From contig VBPB01000122.1 of the NCBI GenBank assembly GCA_005893365.1, forward strand, positions 1 to 12,131: a stretch of 12,131 nt of DNA, given 5' to 3'. The position numbers and the translations under genes are program-made. Positions 6,544 through 12,131 of this stretch are shown piece after piece. Each line of letters begins with the position of its first letter. Position 1 is the stretch's first letter. Source of the DNA: Candidatus Eiseniibacteriota bacterium. GTDB taxonomy: Bacteria > Eisenbacteria > RBG-16-71-46. The notes under the pieces are model-generated. The model was given only the letters and a program-made list of their open reading frames with translations. It was not told the DNA's origin and ran no database searches.

Positions 6544-6548
6544 GGAGG
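6544..6548 (+). promoter_or_regulatory. Ribosome binding site for ctpA
   Basis: GGAGG lies six bases before the GTG at 6555. It decides this GTG as the start, which places the signal-anchor segment at the very N-terminus. The frame has no better start nearby. Confidence 0.75.
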
Positions 6549-6554
6549 CTAGAG

Positions 6555-8177
6555 GTGACGCGTCGCCGCATCGTCCTGGGCGTGCTGCTGCTGCTGCTCT
6601 TCGGCCTCGGCTGGTGGGTGGGCCGGGGCAGCGCGCGCGCGGGGGACCTCTATCAGAACCTCGATCTGTTCGTCGAGATCCTGAACAAGGTCGAGCAGAA
6701 CTACGTGGATCCGGTCGAGCCGGAGAAGCTCGTCAACGGCGCCCTCCACGGCATGATGCGCGACCTGGATCCCTACTCGCAGTTCCTCGACAGCCACGCC
6801 TACCAGAACCTCCAGGCTCTGACCCATGGCAGCTTCGGCGGCGTGGGCGTCGAGGTGAGCATCCGCGAGAACCACCCGACCGTCATCTCGCCCATCGAGG
6901 GCGGCCCGGCCTGGACGCTGGGCGTGCGCTCGGGCGACGTCATCGTGAAGGTCGACGGCCAGAGCACGGCCGGGCTCAACATCGACGAGGTCGCCAACCT
7001 GCTGCGCGGCCCCGAGGGGACCCACGTGACGCTCAGCATCCACCGCGAGGGCGAGCCCGACGACGTCGAGATCACCGTCGAGCGGCGGCAGATCGTCACC
7101 AAGAGCGTGCGCTACGCCTTCGTCGTGGACGGCGGGGTGGGCTACCTGCGGCTGGCCAACTTCTCCGAGACCTCGGGCGCCGAGGTGCGCGCCGCGCTCG
7201 ATCGGCTCAAGGCCGACGGCGCCACCCGCCTGGTGCTCGACCTGCGCTCCAATCCCGGCGGCCTGCTCGACCAGGCGGTGAGCGTCGCCGAGCAGTTCGT
7301 GAAGCAGGGGACCCTCGTGGTCGCGACCCGCGGCCGCGCGCAGGGGCAGGACCACCAGTTCTACGCCACCCAGGGCCATCCGCTGCTCGACTGGCCGATG
7401 GTGGTGCTGGTCGACGGGGCGAGCGCTTCGGCCTCCGAGATCGTCGCCGGCTCGCTTCAAGATCTCGACCGGGCGCTGCTGGTCGGAGCGACCACCTTCG
7501 GCAAGGGGCTGGTCCAGAGCCTCTACCCGCTCAATGGCAAGACGGTGGCGCTCAAGCTCACGACCGCCCGCTACTACACGCCCAGCGGCCGCTCCATCAA
7601 CAAGTCGCAGAAGCGCACGCCGGACCTCGAGGACGACGGCGGCGAAGCGGCGTCGACCACGGCGACGCCGGCCCCGGGCGACTCCGCCAAGCGGTCCTAT
7701 CACACCGCGGCCGGTCGGCTGGTCTATGGCGGCGGCGGCATCCGCCCCGACGTGGAGATGCCGCGCGACTCGCTGCCGCCGCTCGCCAACCGCGTCGAGG
7801 GGCGGGGGCTGCCGTTCCGCTTCGCCAACCGCTGGGTGAACACCCACCCGGGCTGGACGCTCGACCAGCCGCCGACCCCGGTGCTCTGGCAGGACTTCGC
7901 CGCGTTCCTGACCGCCGAGAAGGTGCCGTTCACCGAGGCCGAGATGAGCGGCGAGCGGCCGGTGCTGGAGCGCGCGATCCGGCGCGAGCTGGCGCGCCGC
8001 CTGGGCGGCGACGCCGCCGCGGCCCGCGTGGCGCTGGAGGGCGACCCCGCCTTCGCGCGCGCGCTGGCGGTGCTGGGCCGGTCGCGGGCCCCGCGCGACG
8101 TGTTCGCCGCCGCGACCTTGCCCGCCGGCCCGGCCCGCGCCGCCACGCCGCGCCGGGAGCCGGCCACCGCCCGCTGA
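6555..8177 (+). CDS. ctpA: S41 family C-terminal processing peptidase (CtpA-like)
   Basis: Carboxyl-terminal processing proteases act in the periplasm or outside the membrane, trimming or degrading envelope proteins. The 540-residue product starts with basic residues and a single hydrophobic signal-anchor (6-22, ending WWVGRG). It continues with the family's N-terminal helix region (NYVDP at 49-53, DLDPYSQFLD at 70-79), a PDZ domain (about 94-178, with GGVGVE at 95-100 and RSGDVIVKVDG at 125-135), and the S41 core. Conserved core segments are YLRLANFSE (197-205), LVLDLRSNPGG (226-236), VDGASASASEI (286-296) and TFGKGLVQ (314-321). Ser292 and Lys317, 25 residues apart, fit the known Ser-Lys dyad spacing. 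GGGGIRPDVEMP (392-403) closes the core. About 130 further residues form an Ala/Arg-rich C-terminal region. Its stop shares one base with the ATG of the next gene. Confidence 0.95.
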   Translation: MTRRRIVLGVLLLLLFGLGWWVGRGSARAGDLYQNLDLFVEILNKVEQNYVDPVEPEKLVNGALHGMMRDLDPYSQFLDSHAYQNLQALTHGSFGGVGVEVSIRENHPTVISPIEGGPAWTLGVRSGDVIVKVDGQSTAGLNIDEVANLLRGPEGTHVTLSIHREGEPDDVEITVERRQIVTKSVRYAFVVDGGVGYLRLANFSETSGAEVRAALDRLKADGATRLVLDLRSNPGGLLDQAVSVAEQFVKQGTLVVATRGRAQGQDHQFYATQGHPLLDWPMVVLVDGASASASEIVAGSLQDLDRALLVGATTFGKGLVQSLYPLNGKTVALKLTTARYYTPSGRSINKSQKRTPDLEDDGGEAASTTATPAPGDSAKRSYHTAAGRLVYGGGGIRPDVEMPRDSLPPLANRVEGRGLPFRFANRWVNTHPGWTLDQPPTPVLWQDFAAFLTAEKVPFTEAEMSGERPVLERAIRRELARRLGGDAAAARVALEGDPAFARALAVLGRSRAPRDVFAAATLPAGPARAATPRREPATAR

Positions 8178-8893
8178 TGCCGCGCGCGTTCCTGTGCGAC
8201 TTCGACGGCACGGTCTCGCCGTCCGACATCGGCGCGGCCTTCGCGCGCCGCTTCTCGCCCGAGGGCGAGGCCGAGTCCCCCGCGTTCCTGGCGCGCTGGA
8301 TGAGCGGCGAGATGGGCCACCGCGACCTGACGGCGGCCCAGTGCGCCCTGCTCAGGGTCACCCGCGAGGAGGCGCTCGACTTCACCCGCGGCTTCGGACT
8401 CGATCCCCACTTCGCGCCCTTCGCGCGGGCGGCCGAGGCGCAGGGTGACGCGGTCGCGGTCGTGAGCGAGGGCTTCGACTTCTACGTGCGCGACCTCCTG
8501 GAGCGGGCCGGGCTGGGCGACCTGCCGTGGAGCGCCAACACGCTGCGGTTCGACACGGGGGCGGTGACCCCGGAGTTCCCGCCGGCCTCGGACGGCTGCG
8601 GGCGCTGCGGCAACTGCAAGGGCGGGCACGCGCGCCGCTGGCGCGCCCGCGGCTTCGAGGTGGTGCTGGTCGGCGACGGCCTCTCGGACCGCTGCGGCGC
8701 GCGCGCGGCCGATCGCGTGCTGGCCCGGCGGGATCTGCTGGCCTGGTGCCGGCGCGAGGGGCTGGCGGTCACGCCGTTCCAGGACTTCGCCGACGTGGCG
8801 CGGGTGGCGCTGGCCGCCGCGGCCGGGCCGCCGCGGGCGGCGGGTAGTGCGTTGGGTGGTGCGTTGGGTGGTGCGTCGGGCGGCGAGGCGTAG
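8177..8893 (+). CDS. HAD-IB phosphatase, MtnX/SerB-like, with Cys cluster
   Basis: The 238-residue product is a haloacid dehalogenase-type phosphatase. Motif I is CDFDGTVS (7-14) with nucleophile Asp8 and acid/base Asp10. Motif II is the Ser97 in AVVSEGFD. Motif III is probably Lys148, and motif IV is VGDGLSD (165-171) with Asp167 and Asp171. The stretch DGCGRCGNCKGG (139-150) places Cys141, Cys144 and Cys147 immediately before the motif III lysine. This pattern is known from the MtnX-like/2,3-diketo-5-methylthiopentyl-1-phosphate phosphatase group and could bind a metal. The cap region (about 15-85) is small and helical. The ATG at 8177 shares one base with the ctpA stop. The last 15 residues come from a 12-base tandem repeat giving Gly/Ala/Leu repeats and are probably unstructured. 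The true substrate is not evident: no methionine-salvage genes are present, and phosphoserine or another phosphomonoester is possible. Confidence 0.82.
   Translation: MPRAFLCDFDGTVSPSDIGAAFARRFSPEGEAESPAFLARWMSGEMGHRDLTAAQCALLRVTREEALDFTRGFGLDPHFAPFARAAEAQGDAVAVVSEGFDFYVRDLLERAGLGDLPWSANTLRFDTGAVTPEFPPASDGCGRCGNCKGGHARRWRARGFEVVLVGDGLSDRCGARAADRVLARRDLLAWCRREGLAVTPFQDFADVARVALAAAAGPPRAAGSALGGALGGASGGEA
8847..8882 (+). repeat. Three 12-base tandem repeats at the end of the HAD phosphatase gene
   Basis: The unit GTGCGTTGGGTG occurs exactly at 8847-8858 and 8859-8870, and with two changes at 8871-8882. In the phosphatase frame it encodes a short Gly/Ala/Leu/Ser repeat at the very C-terminus, so copy-number change would keep the frame. 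It ends eight bases before the phosphatase stop codon and 18 bases before the dusB start. Confidence 0.85.
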
Positions 8894-8900
8894 GGGCCCC

Positions 8901-9947
8901 ATGCGCATCGGCCCGGTCCAGAGCGATTCGCCGTTCCTGCTGGCCCCCCTGGCCGGGGTGAGCGACTCGCCGTTCCGCCGGCTCGCGCGCGAGCAGGGCG
9001 CCTCCATCGTCTACACCGAGATGGTGTCGGCCGACGGGCTCGCCCGCGGCAACGCGGCGACGGTGGCGTACTGCGCCTTCGACCCGGTCGAACGGCCGAT
9101 CGGCATCCAGCTCTTCGGCTCGAACCCGGAGGTGATGGCCGAGGCGGCGCGCCGGCTGTGCGACCTGCCCGACGCCCAGCGGCCGGACTTGATCGACATC
9201 AACATGGGCTGCCCGGTGCGCAAGGTGGTGAACCGGGCCGCCGGGGCCGCCCTGCTCAACGACATCCCGCGCATGCAGGCGATGGTGCGCAAGATGTCGG
9301 CGGCGAGCTGCGTGCCGGTGACCGCCAAGGTCCGCCTCGGCTGGGACGCGGCCTCGCGCAACGTGGTGGACGTGGCCCGGGCCCTGGAGGACGCGGGGGC
9401 CGCGGCGGTCGCCATCCACGCCCGCACCCGCGCCGAGAAGTTCGATGGCCGCGCCCACTGGGAGATGATCGGCGAGGCCAAGCAGGCGGTCGGCATCCCG
9501 GTGATCGGCAACGGCGACGTGCGCACCCCCGAGGACGCGGCCCGGCTGCTGCGCGAATCGGGCTGCGACGCGGTGATGATGGGGCGGGCCGCCTTCGGCG
9601 ACCCGTGGGTGTTCCGCCGGCTGCGCGCGTTCCACGAGCGCGGCGAGACGCTGCCGCCGCCCACCGCCGCCGAGCGCCTCGAGGCCGGGCTGCGCCACCT
9701 GCGCATGATGGTGGCGGACTTCGGCGAGTCGATCGCCACCCGCGAGATGCGCAAGCACGTGGCCTGGTACATCCGCGGCCTGCCGCGCAGCGCCCGGGTG
9801 CGCGACCAGGTGAACCACACCCACTCGACCGCCGAGCTGAGCGACCTGCTGCGCGGCTACCTGGACGAGCTTGAGCGCGATGGGCTGGGGGGGTTCGCCC
9901 CCGAGCCGGCCGCGGGGGAGGCCCTGGAGCTCGATGCGGCCGGATGA
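8901..9947 (+). CDS. dusB: tRNA-dihydrouridine synthase (DusB-like)
   Basis: This FMN- and NADPH-dependent enzyme reduces uridines in the tRNA D-loop to dihydrouridine. The 348-residue product shows the TIM-barrel signatures LLAPLAGVSDSPFR (13-26), YTEMVSADGL (38-47), GIQLFGS (68-74) and DINMGCPVRKV (99-109), with the catalytic Cys104. Others are TAKVRLGW (141-148), AIHARTR (171-177), VIGNGDV (201-207) and MMGRAAFGDPWVF (226-238), the phosphate-binding segments. Residues from about 255 form the helical tRNA-binding domain, including REMRKHVAWYIRGLP. The ATG at 8901 follows AGGGG (8892-8896) by four bases. The frame is open a little further upstream (GTG at 8847), but that part only reads through the 12-base repeats. 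A run of seven G (9887-9893) lies near the 3' end, so the last ~20 residues could be affected by the indels seen elsewhere. The 3' end overlaps larB by 14 bases. Confidence 0.95.
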   Translation: MRIGPVQSDSPFLLAPLAGVSDSPFRRLAREQGASIVYTEMVSADGLARGNAATVAYCAFDPVERPIGIQLFGSNPEVMAEAARRLCDLPDAQRPDLIDINMGCPVRKVVNRAAGAALLNDIPRMQAMVRKMSAASCVPVTAKVRLGWDAASRNVVDVARALEDAGAAAVAIHARTRAEKFDGRAHWEMIGEAKQAVGIPVIGNGDVRTPEDAARLLRESGCDAVMMGRAAFGDPWVFRRLRAFHERGETLPPPTAAERLEAGLRHLRMMVADFGESIATREMRKHVAWYIRGLPRSARVRDQVNHTHSTAELSDLLRGYLDELERDGLGGFAPEPAAGEALELDAAG

Positions 9948-10464
9948 GCTCAAGCGCATGCTCCAGCGCGTGCGCCGCGGCGATCTCTCGCCCGCCCGCG
10001 CCGCCCGCGCCATCGCCGAGGCGCCGATCGAGAGTCTGGGGTTCGCCACGCTCGACCACCATCGCGCGCTGAGGGTCGGTTTCCCCGAAGTGGTCTTCGG
10101 CATGGGCAAGACCCCCCAGCAACTGGTGACGATCGTCCGCCGCCTGGCCGCCAAGAACCCCGTCGTACTCACCACGAGGGTCGACGACGCCGGAAGGGCG
10201 GCCCTCGCCGCAGCGTTCCCGGAGGCCGAGGTACACGAAACGGCCCGAATAGTGATCGTCCGCCCCCGCCCGGGCCCCGCGGCCCCCCCGCCCGAAACGA
10301 GCCGTAGGCAGAGTGCTGGTCGTCTGCGCCGGCACCGCCGACCTCCCGGTCGCCGAGGAAGCCCTCCACACCGCCAGGGTCCTCGGCAGCCGGGCCGAGT
10401 TGATCGCCGACGTCGGCGTCGCCGGCATCCACCGGCTCATGGCCCATGGCGCCGCCTTGCGTAA
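9934..10464 (+). CDS. larB: LarB N-terminal part (frame broken near 10283-10289)
   Basis: LarB (pyridinium-3,5-biscarboxylic acid mononucleotide synthase) carboxylates and hydrolyses nicotinic acid adenine dinucleotide in the first step of nickel-pincer nucleotide synthesis. The ATG at 9934 follows GGAG (9926-9929) and lies inside the 3' end of dusB. Residues 1-36 form the usual helical start (RRGDLSPARAARAI). LDHHRALRVGFPEVVFGMGKT (40-60) is the family hallmark, and the domain runs on to TARIVIVRP (103-111). After that, this frame reads Pro-rich then Arg-rich, non-family sequence until a stop at 10462-10464. The second, PurE-like domain continues in the frame one base ahead (10313-10711). 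True coding in this frame therefore ends near the seven-C run at 10283-10289. The two parts together match a complete LarB of about 258 residues, so the gene is intact except for one extra base. Confidence 0.85.
   Translation: MRPDELKRMLQRVRRGDLSPARAARAIAEAPIESLGFATLDHHRALRVGFPEVVFGMGKTPQQLVTIVRRLAAKNPVVLTTRVDDAGRAALAAAFPEAEVHETARIVIVRPRPGPAAPPPETSRRQSAGRLRRHRRPPGRRGSPPHRQGPRQPGRVDRRRRRRRHPPAHGPWRRLA
10283..10289 (+). other. Seven-C run at the larB frame change
   Basis: Upstream, LarB reads in one frame; downstream, in the frame one base ahead. The downstream frame is open only from 10256, so the switch must lie between about 10256 and 10312. Removing one C from this run joins the parts as GPAAPRPKRAVGRVLVVCAG, which reads smoothly into the second domain. 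It is the only long homopolymer in that interval and the most likely indel site. Confidence 0.7.
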
Positions 10465-10711
10465 CGCCCGAGTCGTCGTGGTCGTCGCCGGCCTCGAGGG
10501 CGCGCTCCCGAGCGTGGTCGGCGGCCTCACCGACCGCCCCGTGATCGCCGTGCCCACCAGCATCGGCTACGGTGCCCACTTCCGCGGGCTGGCGCCGCTG
10601 CTGGCGATGCTCAACTCGTGCGCCGCGGGCGTCACCGTGGTCAACGTGGACAACGGGTTCGGCGCCGGCTACGCCGCCCACCTCATCAACGCCTCGGGGA
10701 GACCCCGCTGA
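10313..10711 (+). CDS. larB: LarB C-terminal part, PurE-like domain (frame broken)
   Basis: This frame holds the whole PurE-like catalytic half of LarB. In residues counted from the GTG at 10313, the motifs are VVCAGTADLPVAEEAL (3-18), IADVGVAGIHRL (31-42), VVVVAGLEGALPSVVGGL (54-71), VIAVPTSIGYGAHF (76-89) and MLNSCAAGVTVVNVDNGFGAG (98-118). These match the LarB family closely; the usual Met in AGMEGALPSV is Leu here. The GTG at 10313 is only the first start codon in this frame. No convincing ribosome binding site precedes it, and the frame is open back to 10256, so independent translation is doubtful. The stop shares one base with the larC ATG (TGATG at 10709-10713), consistent with larB and larC being one translationally coupled unit. 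No catalytic block appears lost, which argues for a very recent mutation or a sequencing error and against an old pseudogene. Confidence 0.85.
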   Translation: MLVVCAGTADLPVAEEALHTARVLGSRAELIADVGVAGIHRLMAHGAALRNARVVVVVAGLEGALPSVVGGLTDRPVIAVPTSIGYGAHFRGLAPLLAMLNSCAAGVTVVNVDNGFGAGYAAHLINASGRPR

Positions 10712-11886
10712 TGCGCATCGCGTACTTCGACTGTTTCTCGGGCGTGAGCGGCGACATGTGCCTGGGCGCCCTGATCTCGGCCGGCTGGCCCGCCGAGGCG
10801 CTGCTGGCCCTGCCCGGCCGGCTCAGGCTGGACGGCGTGACCATCCGGGTGGGCGAGGCCCGGCGCGGACCGTTCGTGGCCAAGCGGGTCGAGGTCGAGG
10901 CCTCGGGCGACCAGCCGCACCGGCACCTGCGCCACGTGGTGGCCATGATCGACGACGCCCAGCTCGAGGCGTCCGTGCGCGCCCAGGCCAAGGCGGTCTT
11001 CGAGCGGCTGGCCGACGCCGAGGCCGAGGTGCACGGCTCGACCCGCGAGAAGGTGCACTTCCACGAGGTGGGCGCGGTGGACGCCCTGGTGGACGTGGTG
11101 GGGACCCTCGAGGGCCTGCGCGCCCTGGGCGTGGAGGAGGTCTACGCCTCGCCGCTCAGGCTCGGGCGGGGCGCGGTGCGCTCGGAGCACGGCCTGATCC
11201 CGGTGCCGGCCCCGGCGACCACGCTGCTGCTGCGCGGCGTCCCGGTGGAGATGCCCGACATCGAGGCCGAGCTGGTGACGCCCACGGGGGCGGCCATCCT
11301 GACGACGCTGGTCCGGCACTGGTCGGGCGAGCCCGCCTTCCGCCTGGAGCGGGTCGGCACCGGAGCGGGCGGCCGCGACCTCAAGGAGCAGCCCAACGTC
11401 CTGCGGGTGCTGATCGGCGAGCACGAGCCCACCGGGCTCGCGCGCCGGCGCGTGGCGGTGCTCGAGACCGCGCTCGACGACGACAACCCGCAGTTCGTGG
11501 CGGCCCTGCTGCCGCGGCTGCTGGGCGAGGGGGCGCTCGACGCGATGGTGGTGCCCACAATCATGAAGAAGGGCCGCCCCGGGATGTGGCTCGTGGTCAT
11601 CGCCGAGCCGGACCGGACCGACGCCATCGCCCGCGCCCTCCTGCGCGAGACCTCGGCCCTCGGCGTGCGCGTGCGGGTCGAGCAGCGCTACGAGCTCGAG
11701 CGCCGCGCCGCCGAGGTGGCGACCCGCTTCGGCCCGATCGCGGTCAAGATCGCGACCCTCCCGGGCGAGGGCGAGCGGGTGGCGCCGGAGTTCGAATCGG
11801 TGCGCGCCGCCGCCGAGCGCGCGGGCCGCCCGCTGCGCGAGGTCGCCGAGGCCGCCGTCGCCGCCTGGAGGGAGCGGCGCGGGTGA
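10711..11886 (+). CDS. larC: Nickel-pincer cofactor biosynthesis protein LarC (nickel insertion)
   Basis: LarC inserts nickel into pyridinium-3,5-bisthiocarboxylic acid mononucleotide in a CTP-dependent reaction, the last step of nickel-pincer nucleotide synthesis. The 391-residue product is full length. It opens with YFDCFSGVSGDMCLGAL (5-21), followed by a short His-containing stretch (HRHLRH, 70-75) where longer His-rich nickel-binding segments occur in some relatives. Then come EKVHFHEVGAVDALVDVVG (113-131), LIPVPAPAT (162-170), ELVTPTGAAI (187-196) and GTGAGGRDL (216-224). The C-terminal half has LETALDDDNPQF and MKKGRPGMW, the nucleotide-binding part. The gene is one continuous frame, unlike Lactiplantibacillus plantarum, where larC is made from two frames by ribosomal frameshifting. 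The ATG at 10711 shares a base with the larB stop, and GGGGAG (10696-10701) is a possible ribosome binding site. Its stop overlaps the next gene's GTG (GTGA). Confidence 0.94.
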   Translation: MRIAYFDCFSGVSGDMCLGALISAGWPAEALLALPGRLRLDGVTIRVGEARRGPFVAKRVEVEASGDQPHRHLRHVVAMIDDAQLEASVRAQAKAVFERLADAEAEVHGSTREKVHFHEVGAVDALVDVVGTLEGLRALGVEEVYASPLRLGRGAVRSEHGLIPVPAPATTLLLRGVPVEMPDIEAELVTPTGAAILTTLVRHWSGEPAFRLERVGTGAGGRDLKEQPNVLRVLIGEHEPTGLARRRVAVLETALDDDNPQFVAALLPRLLGEGALDAMVVPTIMKKGRPGMWLVVIAEPDRTDAIARALLRETSALGVRVRVEQRYELERRAAEVATRFGPIAVKIATLPGEGERVAPEFESVRAAAERAGRPLREVAEAAVAAWRERRG

Positions 11887-12131
11887 ACGCGTTCGGGCGT
11901 GCGGCCCCGCTGCTCGTCGCCCGCGACCTCGCCGTGACGCCGCCGGGCGCGGCCGAGCCGGCGGTGCGCGGGTGCTCGCTGGCGGTGAGCCCGGGGGAAT
12001 GGGTGGCGCTCGCCGGGCCCAACGGGGGCGGCAAGACCAGTCTGCTGCTCGGCCTCGCCGGCCTGTGGCCCACCTCCGCCGGCCGCCTCGAGCTGGACGG
12101 TGCGCCGTTCGGTCCCGACACCCGTGCCCGT
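11883..12131 (+). CDS. ABC transporter ATP-binding protein, N-terminal fragment (truncated by window edge)
   Basis: The first 83 codons of an ABC ATPase are present and remain open to the last base. The product shows the typical first strand (LLVARDLAV, 10-18), the SLAVSPGEWVALAGP lead-in and a Walker A motif GPNGGGKTS (45-53), followed by LLLGLAGLWPTSAGRLELDG (54-73). The Walker B, signature and H-loop lie outside the window. GGAGGGAG (11867-11874) lies eight bases before the GTG at 11883, which overlaps the larC stop, so start and coupling are convincing. Its position after larC suggests a metal (nickel/cobalt) importer of the CbiO/ECF type, like the larQO genes of L. plantarum. The visible part cannot separate that from other ABC importers or exporters. 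Confidence 0.85.
   Translation, partial: MNAFGRAAPLLVARDLAVTPPGAAEPAVRGCSLAVSPGEWVALAGPNGGGKTSLLLGLAGLWPTSAGRLELDGAPFGPDTRAR

Noticed and set aside
6266..8176. Open frame running in from upstream of the HAD phosphatase, opposite in phase to ctpA
   Set aside because: Only the part from 8177 resembles a protein family. The rest is Arg/Pro/Gly-rich and overlaps ctpA, whose domains are unambiguous.
8769..10175. A 468-codon reverse-strand open frame opposite dusB and larB
   Set aside because: It is a shadow of dusB: the + strand reading has the catalytic Cys and all barrel motifs, while the antisense protein is low-complexity.
10283..10312. Programmed -1 ribosomal frameshift in larB
   Set aside because: A -1 slip on the C run would move to a frame different from the one carrying the second LarB domain. 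A +1 or -2 change is required, and no known +1 stimulator such as a slow stop codon is present at the site.
1..12131. Mobile element, phage, toxin-antitoxin, defence system, CRISPR array or RNA gene
   Set aside because: I saw no transposase, integrase, direct-repeat array, tRNA or rRNA sequence. Nearly all bases are accounted for by core-metabolism genes on one strand.

Overview
This 12.1 kb window is very GC-rich (I judge clearly above 70% by eye, with G/C at nearly every third codon position). It is densely packed with genes, all on the + strand. Many neighbours overlap by 1-14 bases (TGATG, GTGA and ATGA junctions) and GTG starts are common. No rRNA, tRNA, CRISPR array, transposon or integrase is visible. 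This looks like chromosomal backbone of a high-GC, probably uncultured bacterium. A Myxococcota, Gemmatimonadota or Candidatus Eisenbacteria-like source would fit the style, but the window alone does not settle it.

Layout. (1) 11-1063: a PLP-dependent threonine aldolase, its start close to the left edge. (2) 1064-1154: a short intergenic region with a plausible promoter and two small inverted repeats. (3) 1155-6354: a likely operon of rsmI (16S rRNA methyltransferase), a CDP-alcohol phosphatidyltransferase, ino1 (inositol-3-phosphate synthase), a seven-codon mini-ORF, tmk (thymidylate kinase), and a polytopic membrane protein with a TPR-like tail whose reading frame is broken near 4883-4920. 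(4) 6355-6554: a 200-base gap with a hairpin, a weak promoter-like motif and a good ribosome binding site. (5) 6555-12131: a second likely operon of ctpA-type S41 protease, a HAD phosphatase with a cysteine cluster, dusB (tRNA dihydrouridine synthase), larB (split by a frameshift near 10283-10289), larC, and the start of an ABC transporter ATPase that runs off the right edge.

Two functional modules stand out. Ino1 next to a CDP-alcohol phosphatidyltransferase with PI-phosphate-synthase-like motifs points to bacterial phosphatidylinositol synthesis: glucose-6-phosphate to inositol-3-phosphate, then to phosphatidylinositol phosphate. LarB, LarC and an ABC ATPase form part of the nickel-pincer nucleotide pathway, perhaps with metal uptake; the sulfur-insertion enzyme LarE and the client enzyme are not in the window.

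The most notable anomalies are the two broken genes, each with a seven-base G or C run at or beside the frame change; the mini-ORF with a near-ideal ribosome binding site whose stop overlaps the tmk start; and a histone-H1-like basic tail on Ino1. I found no clear evidence of an entirely new system.
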